Part shown: in pieces, positions 1 to 11,348 of the stretch
How positions within the stretch are numbered: position 1 is the stretch's first letter
Layout of the letters: every line of letters starts with the position of its first letter
Assembly (NCBI GenBank): GCA_002794775.1
Contig: NBAY01000028.1
Span: 62,001 to 126,000, forward strand
Reading direction: 5' to 3'
Length of the DNA: 64,000 bases
DNA from: Porodaedalea pini
Taxonomy: Eukaryota > Basidiomycota > Agaricomycetes > Hymenochaetales > Hymenochaetaceae
The notes under the pieces: generated by a model
What the model was told of the DNA's origin: nothing
What the model saw: only the letters and a program-made list of their open reading frames with translations
Database searches by the model: none
Program-made: the position numbers and the translations under genes

Positions 1-18
1 GACTTAGAAATTGCGGAC

Positions 19-60
19 TTAGGCCCTGTTCGGCAACTTTTTTAACGGCGTGATAACGCC
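19..60 (+). repeat. Candidate Harbinger 5' terminal repeat with TTA target site
   Basis: The sequence GGCCCTGTTCGGCAAC begins at base 22 directly after TTA (19-21). PIF/Harbinger elements characteristically duplicate a three-base TWA target and have G-rich termini containing a TGTTTGG-like core, so this fits the 5' end of the element encoding the transposase at 202-1535. A matching inverted copy was not found downstream in the window, so the other end is missing, diverged or beyond recognition. Confidence 0.4.
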
Positions 61-201
61 CTTGTGATAGTGTAGCTAACAACCGGAGTTTGCCGTTGTG
101 GGGCTAATTCAAGGCTACGTAGTTTAGCTATTTTGTCACAGAATGTCACATACATTAGTCATGGGACTAGTAGACGCGCAATGAGCGTCTGCTAGTTATT
201 C

Positions 202-1535
202 ATGGCACGCACAAAGTCAAAGAGAGCTCAGCGCTCCGCTGAATCAAAGCACCACCACCAAGATCATGCAGTCATTTTGGCCGCTTCTGCTGCTGGTGCT
301 GTGGTTTCTCATCTTGTCATTCCTCGTCTCTTCAAGACCCTGATGAACACAAGCATTCGCACTGGAGCTGTCTACATTACTGAGCTGCTCAATGGCCACC
401 CAGTACAATTTTACAACAAATTTGGAATGACAAAACATGTCTTTCAAAGCCTTGCATCTGAGCTGTTCACCTACACAGCATTCAACCACACAAAATTCAT
501 GTCCATGGCTGAGCAGCTTGCCATATTTTTGTCTTTTTGTCGCTTTGGTGATGGGTTTCGTAGTATTCAAGAGGATTATCAGCACAGTACAGATACAATT
601 TCAAAGTAAGACCATTATTTCTTATTCCTAATATAATTATGAATTGATAGCTTCTCTAGGGTCATTCACCGGCTTCTTGACTGCATACTGGATCCTGTGT
701 TTTACACTCGATTTGTCAAATTGCCACTCAGTGACCGAGTCCCACCTGAAATCCATGATAACCCTATTTTTTTCCCATTCTTCAAGGACTGTTTGGGTGC
801 AATTGACAGCACACATATCAATGCATTTGTTCCATCAAGTGATCATCCCCGTTACTGCAATTGCAAAGGTGGACTTACACAGAATGTACTGGCTGCATGT
901 ACATTTGACCTCTGGTTCTGCTATGTCTTGGCTGGGTGGGAAGGGAGTGCAGGGGATGGTCGCATTTTTGAACATGCTTGTTCACTTGATTTTGTCATTC
1001 CAGCAGGAAAGTACTATCTTGCAGATGCCAGATTTTCATTGTGCAATGCACTTCTTGTTCCATATCGTGGTGTACGCTACCATTTAAAAGAATGGGGCTC
1101 TGCAAACCAGAGGTAAGCTATTGATTATCATTCACTCTTTATTTTATTTGATTCACTTACAACTGTAGGCCGCAAAACAAGGAGGAGTTATTTAATCTTT
1201 GGCATGCAAAGGCTCGCAATGCTATTGAGCAAATCTTTGGTATTGCAAAGCACCATTTTGCTCTTCTCACTGCAGCTCCAGAGTTCGACACAGCAACCCA
1301 GGCCAGGATTGTCCTTGCCCTCTGCTGCCTGCACAATGTCATTCAGAGCTATGATCCTGATGATGGAATGGAGGTAGATAACAAGATTGGAAGGGAACCA
1401 CAGCATCATGAAGGGGATGAGCTCAGAGTGAATGTTTCAGCAGTGGAGCATACAGAGGCTGGCAACCATTGGGATACTATTGCGAGTGCGATGTGGACAT
1501 CTTATCAGGGCTATCTTGCTAGGCATCGAACATGA
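202..1535 (+). CDS. PIF/Harbinger-type DDE transposase (three exons)
   Basis: The gene encodes a 407-residue DDE endonuclease of the DDE_Tnp_4/HARBI1 type, which cuts and pastes Harbinger transposons. I assemble exons 202-605, 660-1112 and 1169-1535. The two short introns have GTAAG donors and TAG acceptors, and all phases agree. The catalytic acids are visible as GAIDSTH (first D), GWEGSAGDGR (second D) and RNAIEQIFG (E). The region before the first D (RVIHRLLDCIL) resembles the family helical domain. No stop or frameshift is present, so the gene looks potentially functional. It lies just outside the part of the left arm whose mirror copy is visible, because the right arm is cut at the window end. 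Harbinger elements usually carry a second Myb/SANT gene, and one lies at 2716-3849 on the opposite strand. Confidence 0.85.
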
Positions 1536-1775
1536 TGCACAAATATATTTGTTCTCAGTATGACGAGACAGTGCAAAAGATCAATACAACATATAATCAC
1601 GATTCATGTACTTAACAGGAGGGCAACAACAGGGCAATGGAAGTGGGCTTGATGGGATCATGACGTTGATGAATTGCAGCAGTGCATCGGTGTCGCAAAG
1701 TGCAATGACATGGATGTCCACGTACGCCGTCTTGTAGATTGCCAGCACATTTTGACATGCGTGAGTTGGTCAGTG

Positions 1776-2376
1776 TTCGCTAGACCTTAATTGTCCGGTC
1801 GTGCGAGCCAGAGACAATTTGTCTGTTGTCAGCCGAGAAACCGACGGAAAGGACATCGGAAGTATGGCCAATGAAATGGCGGGTAGTTGCACCAGTGTAC
1901 ATTAGACCCTACTCATCCGGTTGTGCGAGCCAGAGACAATCTGTCTGTTGTCAGCCGAGGAACTGACGGAAAGGACGTCGGAAGTATGGACAACGAAATG
2001 GCGGGTAGCTGCGCTGGTGTATGTTAGACCTTAATCTTCCGGTCGTGCGAGCCAGGACAATTTGTCTGTTGTCAGCAGAGAAACTGATGGAAAGGACGTT
2101 GGAAGTATGGCCGACGAAACAGTGGATAGTCACACCAGTGTTGAGGTCCCAAAGATGGAGGGCCTGGTCCCAGGAGGATGAGAGCACAAACTGACCATCA
2201 GAGGAGACGACAATGTCAGAAATGAGTTGGTTATGGCCAGTGAGGACACACTTTGGGTAGCTGTAAGACTTGTTGTTGCGTGTGAGCTGCCAGATAATGA
2301 TAGTCTTGTCACACAATGCGGTGAGGATCATGGCTGGGATTTTGGATGACAGTGTGCTGGCCACATGAACAGGCAA
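1776..2376 (-). pseudogene. RACK1-like WD40 fragment with amplified blade (left arm)
   Basis: The minus strand encodes the first blades of a RACK1/Cpc2-type ribosomal scaffold protein: [12 protein letters not shown], a [17 protein letters not shown] segment, [10 protein letters not shown], then a [20 protein letters not shown] stretch. The last element is present three times as imperfect tandem units of about 120 bp (roughly 2006-2126, 1885-2005 and 1776-1884). The later units are out of frame or broken, with short junk linkers between them. RACK1 normally has seven distinct blades, so this is a captured gene piece whose second-blade segment was tandemly copied, not a functional gene. It sits between the Harbinger transposase and its Myb-like partner, so it may have been picked up inside that transposon. 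Confidence 0.75.
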
Positions 2377-2715
2377 AGACGATGCACATCATATTGGCTC
2401 TCTGTGAAGATGATGCATGCAGCAAAGATGATCTTCTCCCATGTCTTTCCAGCATTGATGTAATGGATCTTGAGCACCATACACGTTGCAGTTTTTCAGG
2501 CCGATATGGCACTGCGCTGCCAGCAGCAGCTGGATGTTGTGTGTCATGTGTAGTTTGCATTCGAATGAGTTTGTCATCGCGATTCGGGTTTGGGTTTGGA
2601 TTTGGATTCAGCAGGATTCTGAACTGAATTTTCAAAATATTAGCCAAAACATCATCAACTGGATTTGAAGAGTGTGGTATGTGTAAACATGCAAAGAGAA
2701 AAATCCCATGAATGA
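2377..2715. other. Spacer with short GGTTTG-like tract
   Basis: This stretch has no convincing gene. A short run related to GGGTTTGGGTTTGGATTTGG lies near 2586-2609, giving a repetitive Asn-Pro reading on the minus strand. It separates the RACK1 relic from the Myb/SANT-like gene and is conserved in the right arm near 62940, where the run is more degenerate. Confidence 0.4.
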
Positions 2716-3906
2716 TTAAAGACCGCTAATGGACCATTGAACAAATGCTGTCCTGATATTGTGATCATCAAATGCAAGGTATGCATCTGCAACTGCCATT
2801 TTGTCTGTAAAGAGGCCTATGAGTTTCATGCACTTGTTGACATCAAGATTCTTGTCTTGTTGGGCCTGTTTGACTGCATCGGTGAGCCACTTGGGTGTTG
2901 GTGGGAACAGGCTGTCCTTGGATTTATTGAGTGATGTGCCCAACTTGCGGATCACGTCAGCCATGTCAGTGACAGCAGCAGGAGCAGTGGGGTGTGCAGT
3001 TTTCTTCTTGGCAGAGTGGGGTTCACTGTCAGGGTTGATGGATGCAGAGCACTTTCGACCTCTCTGTGATGTCGCAGAAGCCTGAGATGGCTGTGAATCT
3101 TTGTCAAACTCATTGAGCAATCATGTATGATATCAGTACTGTGTCAAGCTTCAACCAATTTATTCAAAACTCACCATGTTAAATTCCTTCTCAAAATCGT
3201 CATCACCATCCAACTCCGTCTCTTGGCTTGCTGTCTGTTCTGGAGTCGATGTGCCATTATTGAGGATGGCTGAGATAGAAAGTGCATCTTTCCCGTTGGC
3301 TGCTTTACCTTCAGTCAGCCTCTGTAGTGCATCATAAAGTGGAAATGGCTGTTTCAAGAAGGGCTGATACTTCTTGTTAGCCTATAAGTGGCCCAGGTCA
3401 GTAGAGCATGAGCAGGATTCAACATAACTCACCTTGATCAGATCATCCCAAACACCATCTTGTGCCATCACCCATTTCTCTCCATCATCCCATCCAACAC
3501 CTGATTTATCACATAACTCTTTGACGAGCCTGAAAGACCTAGTTAACTTTTTTTGGTGTTAGAGGCTGTTCAAATCAAAGCAAGAAAGAATACATACTGA
3601 TCCATACTGTGACTTGCAGCTATCACTGGTCTTTGGTGCACCGTGAACAAGCAATTCATTGAGTTTGGTTGCAGCATTGGTCCAGACAATAGGCTTGAAG
3701 TTGTTGTCAGCATCCCAACCTGCTTCCAGTTGCTCAATGAGAAAGTCAACAAGGGCAGCTTTGTCAGCAGCAGAGTAGACACTGCGGTTTCGTGGTTCCT
3801 TGGTTGGTGCAACATTCTCCTTATTTGAGCTGTCATCGTCATTCACCATGTTGAGTGTGTTGCCTTCAGCTGCTTGAAATGCAGGTTGATGTGGTAGGAT
3901 CTGCAA
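2716..3906 (-). CDS. Harbinger-associated Myb/SANT-like DNA-binding protein (left arm)
   Basis: Several minus-strand exons make a protein with an N-terminal Myb/SANT-like domain. It begins near an NKENVAPTKEP leader (likely start MVNDDDSS at 3849; 3906 is an alternative). The SANT-like helices follow: DKAALVDFLIEQLEAGWDAD, WTNAATKLNELL, SDSCKSQYGS and, after an intron, SGVGWDDGEKWVM plus DDLIKANKKYQPFL. Later exons (3357-3160 and 3120-2716) give an acidic, low-complexity tail ending in FVQWSISGL. Harbinger elements typically encode such a protein to recruit the transposase to the terminal repeats, and here it is divergent to and a few kilobases from the transposase. Exact splice phases between the first two exons are unresolved. 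The copy appears mostly open. Confidence 0.65.
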
Positions 3907-4756
3907 ACTTCAACCAAGAGACGATAGCATGCATTTTATTCATATAGCAAAGTGACATATTGGAGATTTGGAGTATGTAGCAGAAGCTGTTGTAGGGTGA
4001 CAACACCCCAGTAATGCTGTCATTAAGACATGTGCGACCCAAACACCCAAATAGCTAAGCAAAAGTTAGCAAAAGTTGAGAGACAGCTGATGTCAATGTG
4101 ACTGCCGATCTTCAGGGTCACTCAGGGTTCGGACCCTGGTGGACCCTGGTGCCATTCAGCACCCGCACACGACCGCACACAGCCTCACCCCCAGGTGGGG
4201 CTGCTGGGCCGTTCTGTCGTGTCAGATGCATACAGTGAGACCTGAGACCTCCTTGAACAACACTGTGAACCTCCAGACACAGTTACAACAGTTTGAAGCA
4301 CTGTGAGAAATAGTCTTTCATGCACACATGATGATGCACACATGTCCCATAGGCTCAGAACATCCCGGATTACAACCACGAGCATTCTGAATTGACAATG
4401 TATCATGTTCAGGTGCTTGAAGAAGTTGGTGAGCTCAATGATGCGCTTTCAAAGCTTGACCAGTGATCCTGCTAAGCAGCAAGCCATCGAGGAAATCATC
4501 AAAGAGTTTAGAAAAGCAGATGCTTTTGCCCCTATCTCAGGTACTGTCAATGGCAATGCCAACAACATACCTCTGGATTCTTTATTTCCTCACACGGCTT
4601 GTGCTCCCACACTCCCGGAACTTCATACCTGACCGGCTATCTTGTGGTTCTGATGGCTTCGTGTTGCTAGCCAGGGGAGCCCTGCCTCATGTCTCCGGCC
4701 TTTTCCGCATCTCTTGACAAAGGGTCTCACAACTTAGACAATGTTGAGAGACCAGC
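3907..4756. other. Non-coding stretch with short direct repeats
   Basis: No gene is supported here. It includes a doubled GACCCTGGTG motif near 4132-4151 and paired AAAAGTTAGC-like motifs near 4067-4078. A short open stretch on the plus strand (about 4350-4468, reading VQVLEEVGELNDAL and then a stop) is conserved in the right arm but has no recognisable family. Confidence 0.35.
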
Positions 4757-4758
4757 TA

Positions 4759-5244
4759 CAGTCGAACCTCTCATTAAGAATTACTGTCAATAAGAATTTC
4801 CTCTAGTTAAGAATAAAATTTTCAGTCCACCAAGTTGGTAGACAGTAAATTCAGGGTCCAATAAGAATAAATTCTCATTAAGAAATAAGAATAAGAATTT
4901 GGACAAAAGCATAAGGGAAAATTCTTATTGAGAGGTCACTTAGGCACATGAAAGTCACACACAATCATGCCCTGGAGGACAACAAAAAAATTAGCAGTAT
5001 GTTTTTCTCTCTTCTAGACATCTCCTCAATGCTCTTCTACCCTCTTCAGAATGTCTATAGAGCTCTGCTGTGCACAGAACCCCGATGAATCACTCAAAAG
5101 TGTTAGTGAAGTTGAGTTTATACATTCTCACATAGGTGCATATATCACGTGCACTTTATGTAAGAAATCTTGTTAAGAATTACCTTCCAATAAGAATTAA
5201 CTGGTCCATCCACTGAGGCCTATTCTTATTGAGAGGTTCGACTG
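4759..5244 (+). mobile_element. Pogo/Fot1-like MITE (left arm)
   Basis: This 486-bp element has termini CAGTCGAACCTCTCA and the inverse, flanked by TA on both sides (4757-4758 and 5245-5246). The CAGTCGAACCTC terminus and the TA duplication are typical of pogo/Fot1/Tigger-type Tc1-mariner relatives. The interior is AT-rich, full of AATAAGAATT-like subrepeats, and has no transposase, so it is non-autonomous. It is inserted within an older imperfect inverted repeat whose arms are 4733-4756 and 5278-5301. Both arms of the giant inverted duplication carry it, so it predates the duplication. Confidence 0.85.
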
Positions 5245-5311
5245 TAGTACAGTGAGGAATCCGCGGATTCAGTGCTAGCCGGTCTCTCGACAATATCTAA
5301 GCACTTTTCGA

Positions 5312-5538
5312 ATGTCGAGAGACACCGGCGGCTTCAGAATCCCAGTTCTCAGGTCAGTTTCTTGCTTCCTTTCTGATTCCCTGGCTGATTCTGCTTCTTC
5401 CTCTTCTTATCTAATACCTTTTCTGTGCTGCCACCATTGCCATCTTGCTCTGATGCTCCCGACTCTCAAGAATCCCTGCACCCACCCTCCTCAGTGCTGC
5501 AGGAAGCGGTGCCTCGACTGCTGAAATAACCCCAAGTC
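5312..5538 (+). pseudogene. Unrecognised gene fragment split by the Ty3 insertion
   Basis: One plus-strand reading continues across the empty site: GASTAEITPSPEDVPVKSK in the uninterrupted form, followed by a GTGAG donor-like site near 11783. In the left arm the Ty3 element splits it after TCCTGAA. No domain is recognised. The surrounding mosaic of host-gene pieces suggests another captured exon. Confidence 0.3.
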
Positions 5539-5543
5539 CTGAA

Positions 5544-5932
5544 TGTTAGGCGGGAGTCCGGGAGACGACTCGGACTGGGCAGGCCTCAGCTGACTGTCAT
5601 CTGGGACATGCTATACTCGAGCGTAGACTCGGGACACGCTTACTCAGGCTAGGTCGTCGCGGAGGTAAGAGGATTAATACAAGACTAGACTAATACAAGG
5701 GGGACGAGTCTCACCTAGGTCGTCGCGGAGGTAAGAGGAAAAGCAGAACAAGGAGTTCATGCGATTCCTGAGACCTTATATAGCGACGACCGTGAGACTA
5801 TATTACCTAACATTACATAATGAGTGGGAATGGAACGAATGAAGGTTATATGAAGGGAGTGTGGGAAGTGATTAAAAGAAAAGGAAAAGGAAAAGGGGAA
5901 ATAAAGAAAAGGTAAAAGTTCAAGTTCTGACA
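5544..5932 (-). repeat. 3' LTR of the Ty3/gypsy element
   Basis: This 389-bp LTR begins TGTTAGG and ends TTCTGACA on the plus strand. It differs from the 5' LTR by about four CpG transitions. It contains a directly repeated CTAGGTCGTCGCGGAGG motif, and a TATATAA box read on the minus strand. Confidence 0.95.
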
Positions 5933-8900
5933 TTACCCCCCCTTCAAGGTTGGGCGTCCCGACCAACCAAGATCGTGGTCGTCTGGCTCGGTGTCGACGA
6001 AGAGCGGGCGGAGTCGTGAGCGAGGGATGTCGAGTTTGCGAGGAGCACCGGGGTGTTTGAGGTAAAACTCAGCGATCACCTCCTTTGCGTTCTCGCCAAA
6101 GTCCTTCTCTGGTTGCCAGGTTGGTTCGTTGTACCCAACCCATTTGACAAGGTATTGTAGTTTGCCTCGGTGCAGCCATGAGTCAATGACCTCCTCGACC
6201 TCATACTCTTCCTCGTCGTCGACGATTTCCGGTGGAGGCGGTGGCGGCTGTTTCTGGTTTTCGAAGGTCGGTTCGATAGCAGGTTTGAGTAGTGCCTCGT
6301 TGAAGATGGGGTGGACCTTCTTCCATCGCTTTGGGAGTTTGAGCTTGTACGCGCTCGCTCCAATCTTGTCAACAATGTTGAAGGGACCATACCATTTGTC
6401 GGCAAGTTTCTTCGTGGGCGAATCTGTACTGATGTTTCGCCCATCGAGGAAAACCTTGTCTCCTGCCTTGTACTCCACTGATGCTCCTGCCGTCTGGTCA
6501 TGATAGCGTTTCATGTCCTCAGCCGCCTTAACTAGATTGTCCTTCGCCACGCGATGAGTCTCCTTGATGTGCTTCGCAAATTCTTCCGCCGACATATTGG
6601 CAGAGGAAGTTTGTACGGTGTCGAAGCTCATAGGGTGACGTCCGGTGTTTGCATAGAAGGGTGACATCTTTGTTGCTGAATGTTTGCGGTTGTTGTAGGC
6701 GAACTCTGCGAGGGGGAGCCAGTCCTTCCAATCCGATTGCCAATGATCGACGAAGAGCCGGAGGTACTGTTCGAGCTCTTGGTTGACGCGTTCCGTTTGA
6801 CCGTCCGTTTGCGGGTGATACGCCGTTGACGGGTTGCCTTTGATGTGTAGGAGTTTGTACAGCTCCTTCATCATCGACGCATCGAACTGTGTGCCTCGGT
6901 CGTGGATGATCTTCTTCGGTAAGCCATGGAGGCGGAAGACGTGGTCACGGTACAACTGAGCCATGCCTTCCGCTGACAGTTTTGTCGTCGTCGGGATTGC
7001 ATGCATCTGTTTTGAGAATCTGTCCACAAAGACGCAGATCGCATTGTGTCCCTTAGAGTCCGGGAGCTCTCCGATTAGGTCGACCGTGACGATCTCCCAG
7101 GGACCTTCAGGTATCGCGTTTGGATGAAGTGGTCTCGACCTCGACGTTCTTAAGGCTTTCGTCCGTTGGCAAAGGTCGCATCCTCGGACGTATGTTCGGA
7201 CATCGGAGAACATTGACACCCACCAGAAGTCTCGACGTACCAGTTCGACCGTCTTCAACGATCCAGGATGTCCTGCCAGGGTCGAGTCGTGGCACTCCTG
7301 CAATACTGCTTCTTTCATCGTCGACGGTACGTACACCTTGCCTTTCATCCGCCACAACCCGTCGACTTTCACCATGTTCGTCGGCCTCTCCGACTCATCC
7401 TGTGCTCTCTGCGCTTCACCCACTCGTTCCAACACTTCATCACGCGACGTCCTCACCACTCCACGGTTTAGCCATTTCTCCTTGATGAATACAACATCAT
7501 CGTTGTCACCCTTGCCCTGATCATAACCCGTTTTGCGCGACAGTAGGTCAGCCTTGCCCATCGTCTTCCCCGGTTTGTGTTCGAGGTGGAAGTCGAATTC
7601 TTCGAGTTCGGTTCGCCAGCGAGCTTGTCGGTAGCTCAGCTTCTGTGCCGACTTGAAGTAGGTCAGGTTGGCGTGGTCGGACCAGATCTCGATCTTGTGT
7701 CGGGCACCAAGGAGGTATTGTTGCCACTCCTTGAGCGCCAAAATGATGGCAAGCATCTCCTTGTCATAGATTTCGTAGTTTCGTTCCGCCGGCAGGAGCG
7801 CTTCCGATCGGTAGGCGATCACCCTCCACTTCCCTTCTTGCTTCTGCAACAGCACACCTCCGAGCGCGTAGTTCGACGAGTCCACCTCTACGCGGAAAGG
7901 GCCCTCGTCATTGGCGATCGCAAGGACTGGAGGTGAGCAGAGATGTCGTCTCAGCTCCTCAAACGCTTCCTGCTGTTCGGTCTCCCATGCCCAGTCCTTC
8001 TTGCCTGTTAACGACGTTAACGGTCGGACCACCTTGCTGTAGTCCTTAATAAATCGTCTCAGCCAGTTTCCCATACCGAGGAACTGTTGTAGCTCCTTGA
8101 GGTTTCACGGGATAGGCCAGTTCGCAATCGCCTCCGTCTTTGCTGGGTCGGCCCTGATCTCACCATTGCCAATGATGTGACCGAGGTATTTGATGACCTT
8201 GGCATCGAACTCACACTTCTCCAGTTTCAGGTATAGGCCATTCTCTCGAAGGATCTGGAGGACGCGCCTCAACGTGTCTATATGTTCCTCAATGGTTTCC
8301 GAGAGGATCAATATGTCGTCGAGGTATACGATGATCAGGTTAGCGTAAATCAGGTCCTTGAAGATGTGATTGACAAAAGCCTGGAACGTCGCTGGGGCGT
8401 TGCAGAGACCGAAGAACATTACTGTCGGTTCAAAGAGACCCATGTTTGTGCGGAACGCTGCCTTCCACTCGTCGCCTTCGCGGATCCGGATGTTGTAGTA
8501 CCCCCAGCGAAGGTCAAGCTTAGTGATGTATTTCGCCTTCTTGACTTTGTCGACGAGTTCGTCGATGAGGGGAAGGGGATACTTGTTCTTGACTGTACCG
8601 TCATTAAGCTTTCGGTAGTCCTGGATCGGGCGTAGGGACTTGTCGGCTTTCTTGATAAAAAAGAAAGGCGAGGCCATCGGGGATATTGACCTGCGTATAC
8701 GACCAGACTTCAAGTTCTCCTCGAGGAAATCCTTCAGCGACTCCTGCTCCGTTGGTGTCAGTGGATAGATCTTGCAGTCACTAGGTTTGAAGTCGGGTTT
8801 CAAGTTGATGACATGGTCCCATGGGCGGTGTTCCGGCAGTTTCTCGAATCCCTTCTCTGAGAAGACGTCGGCGTAATCGTCGAGGTACGCGGGCCAGGAC

Positions 8901-9500
8901 GCCTTGTCCATTCGCATCCCACTCACCCTCCTCATCTGCTCCACCGCCTCCTTTACTTCACCCAGGTCCTCCACTGGCTCCCTTTCGATCACACATTCGC
9001 TCGGGCAGCGAGTAAAGTCGAGCGTACCTGTCTTCCAGTCGACCTCTGGGTTGTGCTGTCGAAGCCAGTCATACCCCAGGAAGATGTTAGATGATGCCAG
9101 TGAGGTTACCGCTAGGACGATCCGTTCCTTATGGTGACCGATCATAAGTTCAATGTCAACATACTCCTCGATCAACCCGGCTTCGTTGTGTGTGCCGTCG
9201 GCATTGAGTACCGCAAGGGGTCGGATATAACGCTTCGTCTCTAGCCCGTACCGTTCAACGAATCTCACGTCAATGCACGATCCCGTACATCCCGAATCTA
9301 TGAGCGCGTGTGCTTCCACCTCCCTCACTTCACCTTCTACGCTGTGCCCGACGTTCAGGAGAAGGTCCAGCTGGTGTCCGCCAGTCCCTCTCATGAACAG
9401 CTGCTTGTACTCCTCACTTCCTTTCACACCGGTGGGGGCTTCATACTCGGGAAAACCATCGACGTCGTTTGCATCTACGTATTGTACAGACGGTTGGTTA
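5933..9500 (-). pseudogene. pol: pol polyprotein (protease, RT, RNase H, integrase, chromodomain)
   Basis: One frame runs from about 9500 to 5933 with a single TGA at 8105-8107. It shows [12 protein letters not shown] (aspartic protease active site), the RT core with YLDDILI, an RNase H domain (VEVDSSNYALGG), and an H2C2 zinc module (HDSTLAGHPG then CDLCQRT). The integrase core shows VTVDLIGELP, a downstream D in IHDRGTQFD and an E in DGQTERVN. A C-terminal chromodomain (YEVEEVIDSWLHRGKLQYLV) presumably binds modified histones and steers integration. The frame overlaps the gag end but is shifted, implying programmed frameshifting. The TGA falls between RT and RNase H where CGA is expected, so a CpG transition inactivated an otherwise complete gene. 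Confidence 0.92.
5934..5943 (-). promoter_or_regulatory. Polypurine tract
   Basis: On the minus strand the run GAAGGGGGGG lies right before the 3' LTR. It overlaps the end of pol, whose TAA stop is at 5933-5935. This is the expected plus-strand primer site for reverse transcription. Confidence 0.8.
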
Positions 9501-9558
9501 TATTTTAACGAGTCCGGATTTGAAGTCCCTTGTTCTTCTCGGTCAGTCGCCCCGATGG

Positions 9559-10752
9559 CTACGCCTGACCACTCGCAAAACCCTGCGAGTCGACAACCTC
9601 TTTGTCGTTCTCTCCCTCCTCAACGTATTCTTCCACCATCGACCTTCGAGTGTCTACGACTTCCTCGAATGCCGATTCCTTCATTGCTCCGAGCTCATCG
9701 GCGAGGACGCGACGTTCACCTGGTGCCATCAATTCCAGCATACGCTGGATGATCGGTTTCGCCTGTGGGCACTTGTCCTTAAAGTGGCCCAAACCGCCGC
9801 AGATCCAGCACGTGCGTCGGCGTTGCGCCTCGTTCATCAAAACGTCCATCGGCTGGCCAGCGCCTCCAAAGGTGATTCCAGTCGCGTCGCATTTGTCGAT
9901 GTGCGGGGCCACCACCTGTTGGCACGCGGGGGGCGCTTGTTGGGGCGTCGGGCGGGGCGTGAATGGTAACGTCCTACCTCGTTGGATCGTGCGAATCTGT
10001 TGTTCACCCTGGTCGATTTCGACGGCTTTCTTCTTCCATGCCTCATATGTCGTTGGTACTGGCGTCGACCTCAACACCCCGCAGACCACCTCAATGTTCA
10101 TTGCGCGCTTCAGGCGGTCGCAAATGACGCTATCATCCTTCAGCTCCGCTGCCTTGATGATCACGTCGAGATCCTGGAAGAACTCATCGGCAGAGAGGTC
10201 CTTCTGGACTTTGTCTCAGAACTTCTTCAACGCCTTCTCCTTCCTGTTTGGGTCGTCAAAGGAGGCATCCAGTCGTTCCTGAAACTTGGTCCAGTCATCC
10301 GTGAAGCTCACGACGCCACCCGTTGTGAATTCCTGGACATAGTTTTGCGCCCACGTCGACGCATTGCCACCCTTGAGGTAAGAGAGGGCGACATAGATTT
10401 TGCTTGATGACGAGGGGTACCTCGTGGGGTTCGCCAAGACAAAGAGAAGGACTTCGCGCTTGAAGTCGAGGTAATCGTCGCCACCAGTGAATTCGCGTGG
10501 CCGGGCGACGTCAATTGAGGGAGCTGGGGCTTGGGCCGCAGGGGCATTCGTTGCCGCACGGGTGAAGGCGGCCGCTACGATTGCTGCGATTTCCTGTTGC
10601 TGCCTTTGGGTAAAGCCCTCCGACATCGCTGGTACGGGCGTGTGTGTTAGGCGTTCAGGGGGCGTCGGTGGCGACAAGTCTCTGCGGGGCGTTCGGTATC
10701 CTCCTGGTTCACTGGGAAGGATGACCGACGATGTCGAAATGGTGGGGGACAA
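9559..10752 (-). pseudogene. gag: gag polyprotein with in-frame TGA
   Basis: This is a 397-codon frame. It has a Pro/Ala-rich N terminus, a capsid-like helical region (DYLDFKREVLLFVLANPTRY and FTDDWTKFQERLDASFDD) and a CCHC zinc knuckle, CWICGGLGHFKDKC, for RNA packaging. A TGA at 10216-10218 interrupts the frame in the middle, just after KEKALKKF, and the rest continues in the same frame. It is probably a CGA-to-TGA change. The overlap with pol is near 9500. Confidence 0.9.
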
Positions 10753-11336
10753 TGGGGCGCGAGGGGTTCGAGGCGCCCACCGAGTTCTTTCACCTGATGG
10801 GTCAGTTGAGTACCAGGTGTGTCTAATGTCACTCCACCAGAGGTTATGGGTGACGTGGTTTCTATCGTCGGCTACGTACGACTGTCGTTCGGTGTCGTAG
10901 CGCGACGAATGAGGCAGAGCCCGCTGCTGTTCCTCGGTAAGATCTATGTTGACTAGACCGGAGGGGGAACGGGGAGGGGTTGGTTGTCCGGATGAACGTT
11001 ACGCTGGCGAAGGACAGGTTCGTCGGCGAATTTGATGACCAAATGGAAGGAGGCGGCCGAGAGCACAATCGACAACGACGTCGAGGACTGTACACGGTGT
11101 GTTACCCACGTCCAGGTCAGATGGTTCCTCCACCAGAGGGAGAGGCAGAGAGCCAGGGTCGGGAAAGGTCGGGTGTAGGTTTACGTAATACACGAACGTC
11201 CGAAAACATCCGGGCAGGGTTGAGGGTTTGTCATTTAGGGGTTCTACACGTCAAGTCCATCGAGGGGAGCGCTCCTCTAGACCGAGTGAAGGCGAGTCGA
11301 CAGCGACGACGTACACTGGGGATGAGCCTGGGTGGG

Positions 11337-11347
11337 GTTCTGCTTTT
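11337..11347 (-). promoter_or_regulatory. Primer-binding site of self-priming (Tf1-like) type
   Basis: Immediately inside the 5' LTR the minus strand reads AAAAGCAGAAC after a single T. It is complementary over 11 of 11 bases to GTTCTGCTTTT at 11554-11544, which lies about 33 bases downstream of the LTR TATATAA box, at the expected RNA 5' end. In Tf1/sushi elements the RNA 5' end folds back to prime reverse transcription in just this way. Confidence 0.75.
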
Positions 11348-11348
11348 A

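Noticed and set aside
2584..2612. Telomere-like GGGTTTG run
   Set aside because: It is only a few imperfect repeats long, is embedded in transposon-associated sequence, and the right-arm copy is further degenerated. There is no sign of an internal telomere.
2716..3906. Myb-like protein as a host transcription factor
   Set aside because: Its proximity to a Harbinger transposase and its copy in the inverted arm fit the element's usual second gene better.
9602..10282. 226-codon plus-strand ORF
   Set aside because: It is antisense to the Ty3 gag zinc-knuckle region, which is well recognised on the minus strand.
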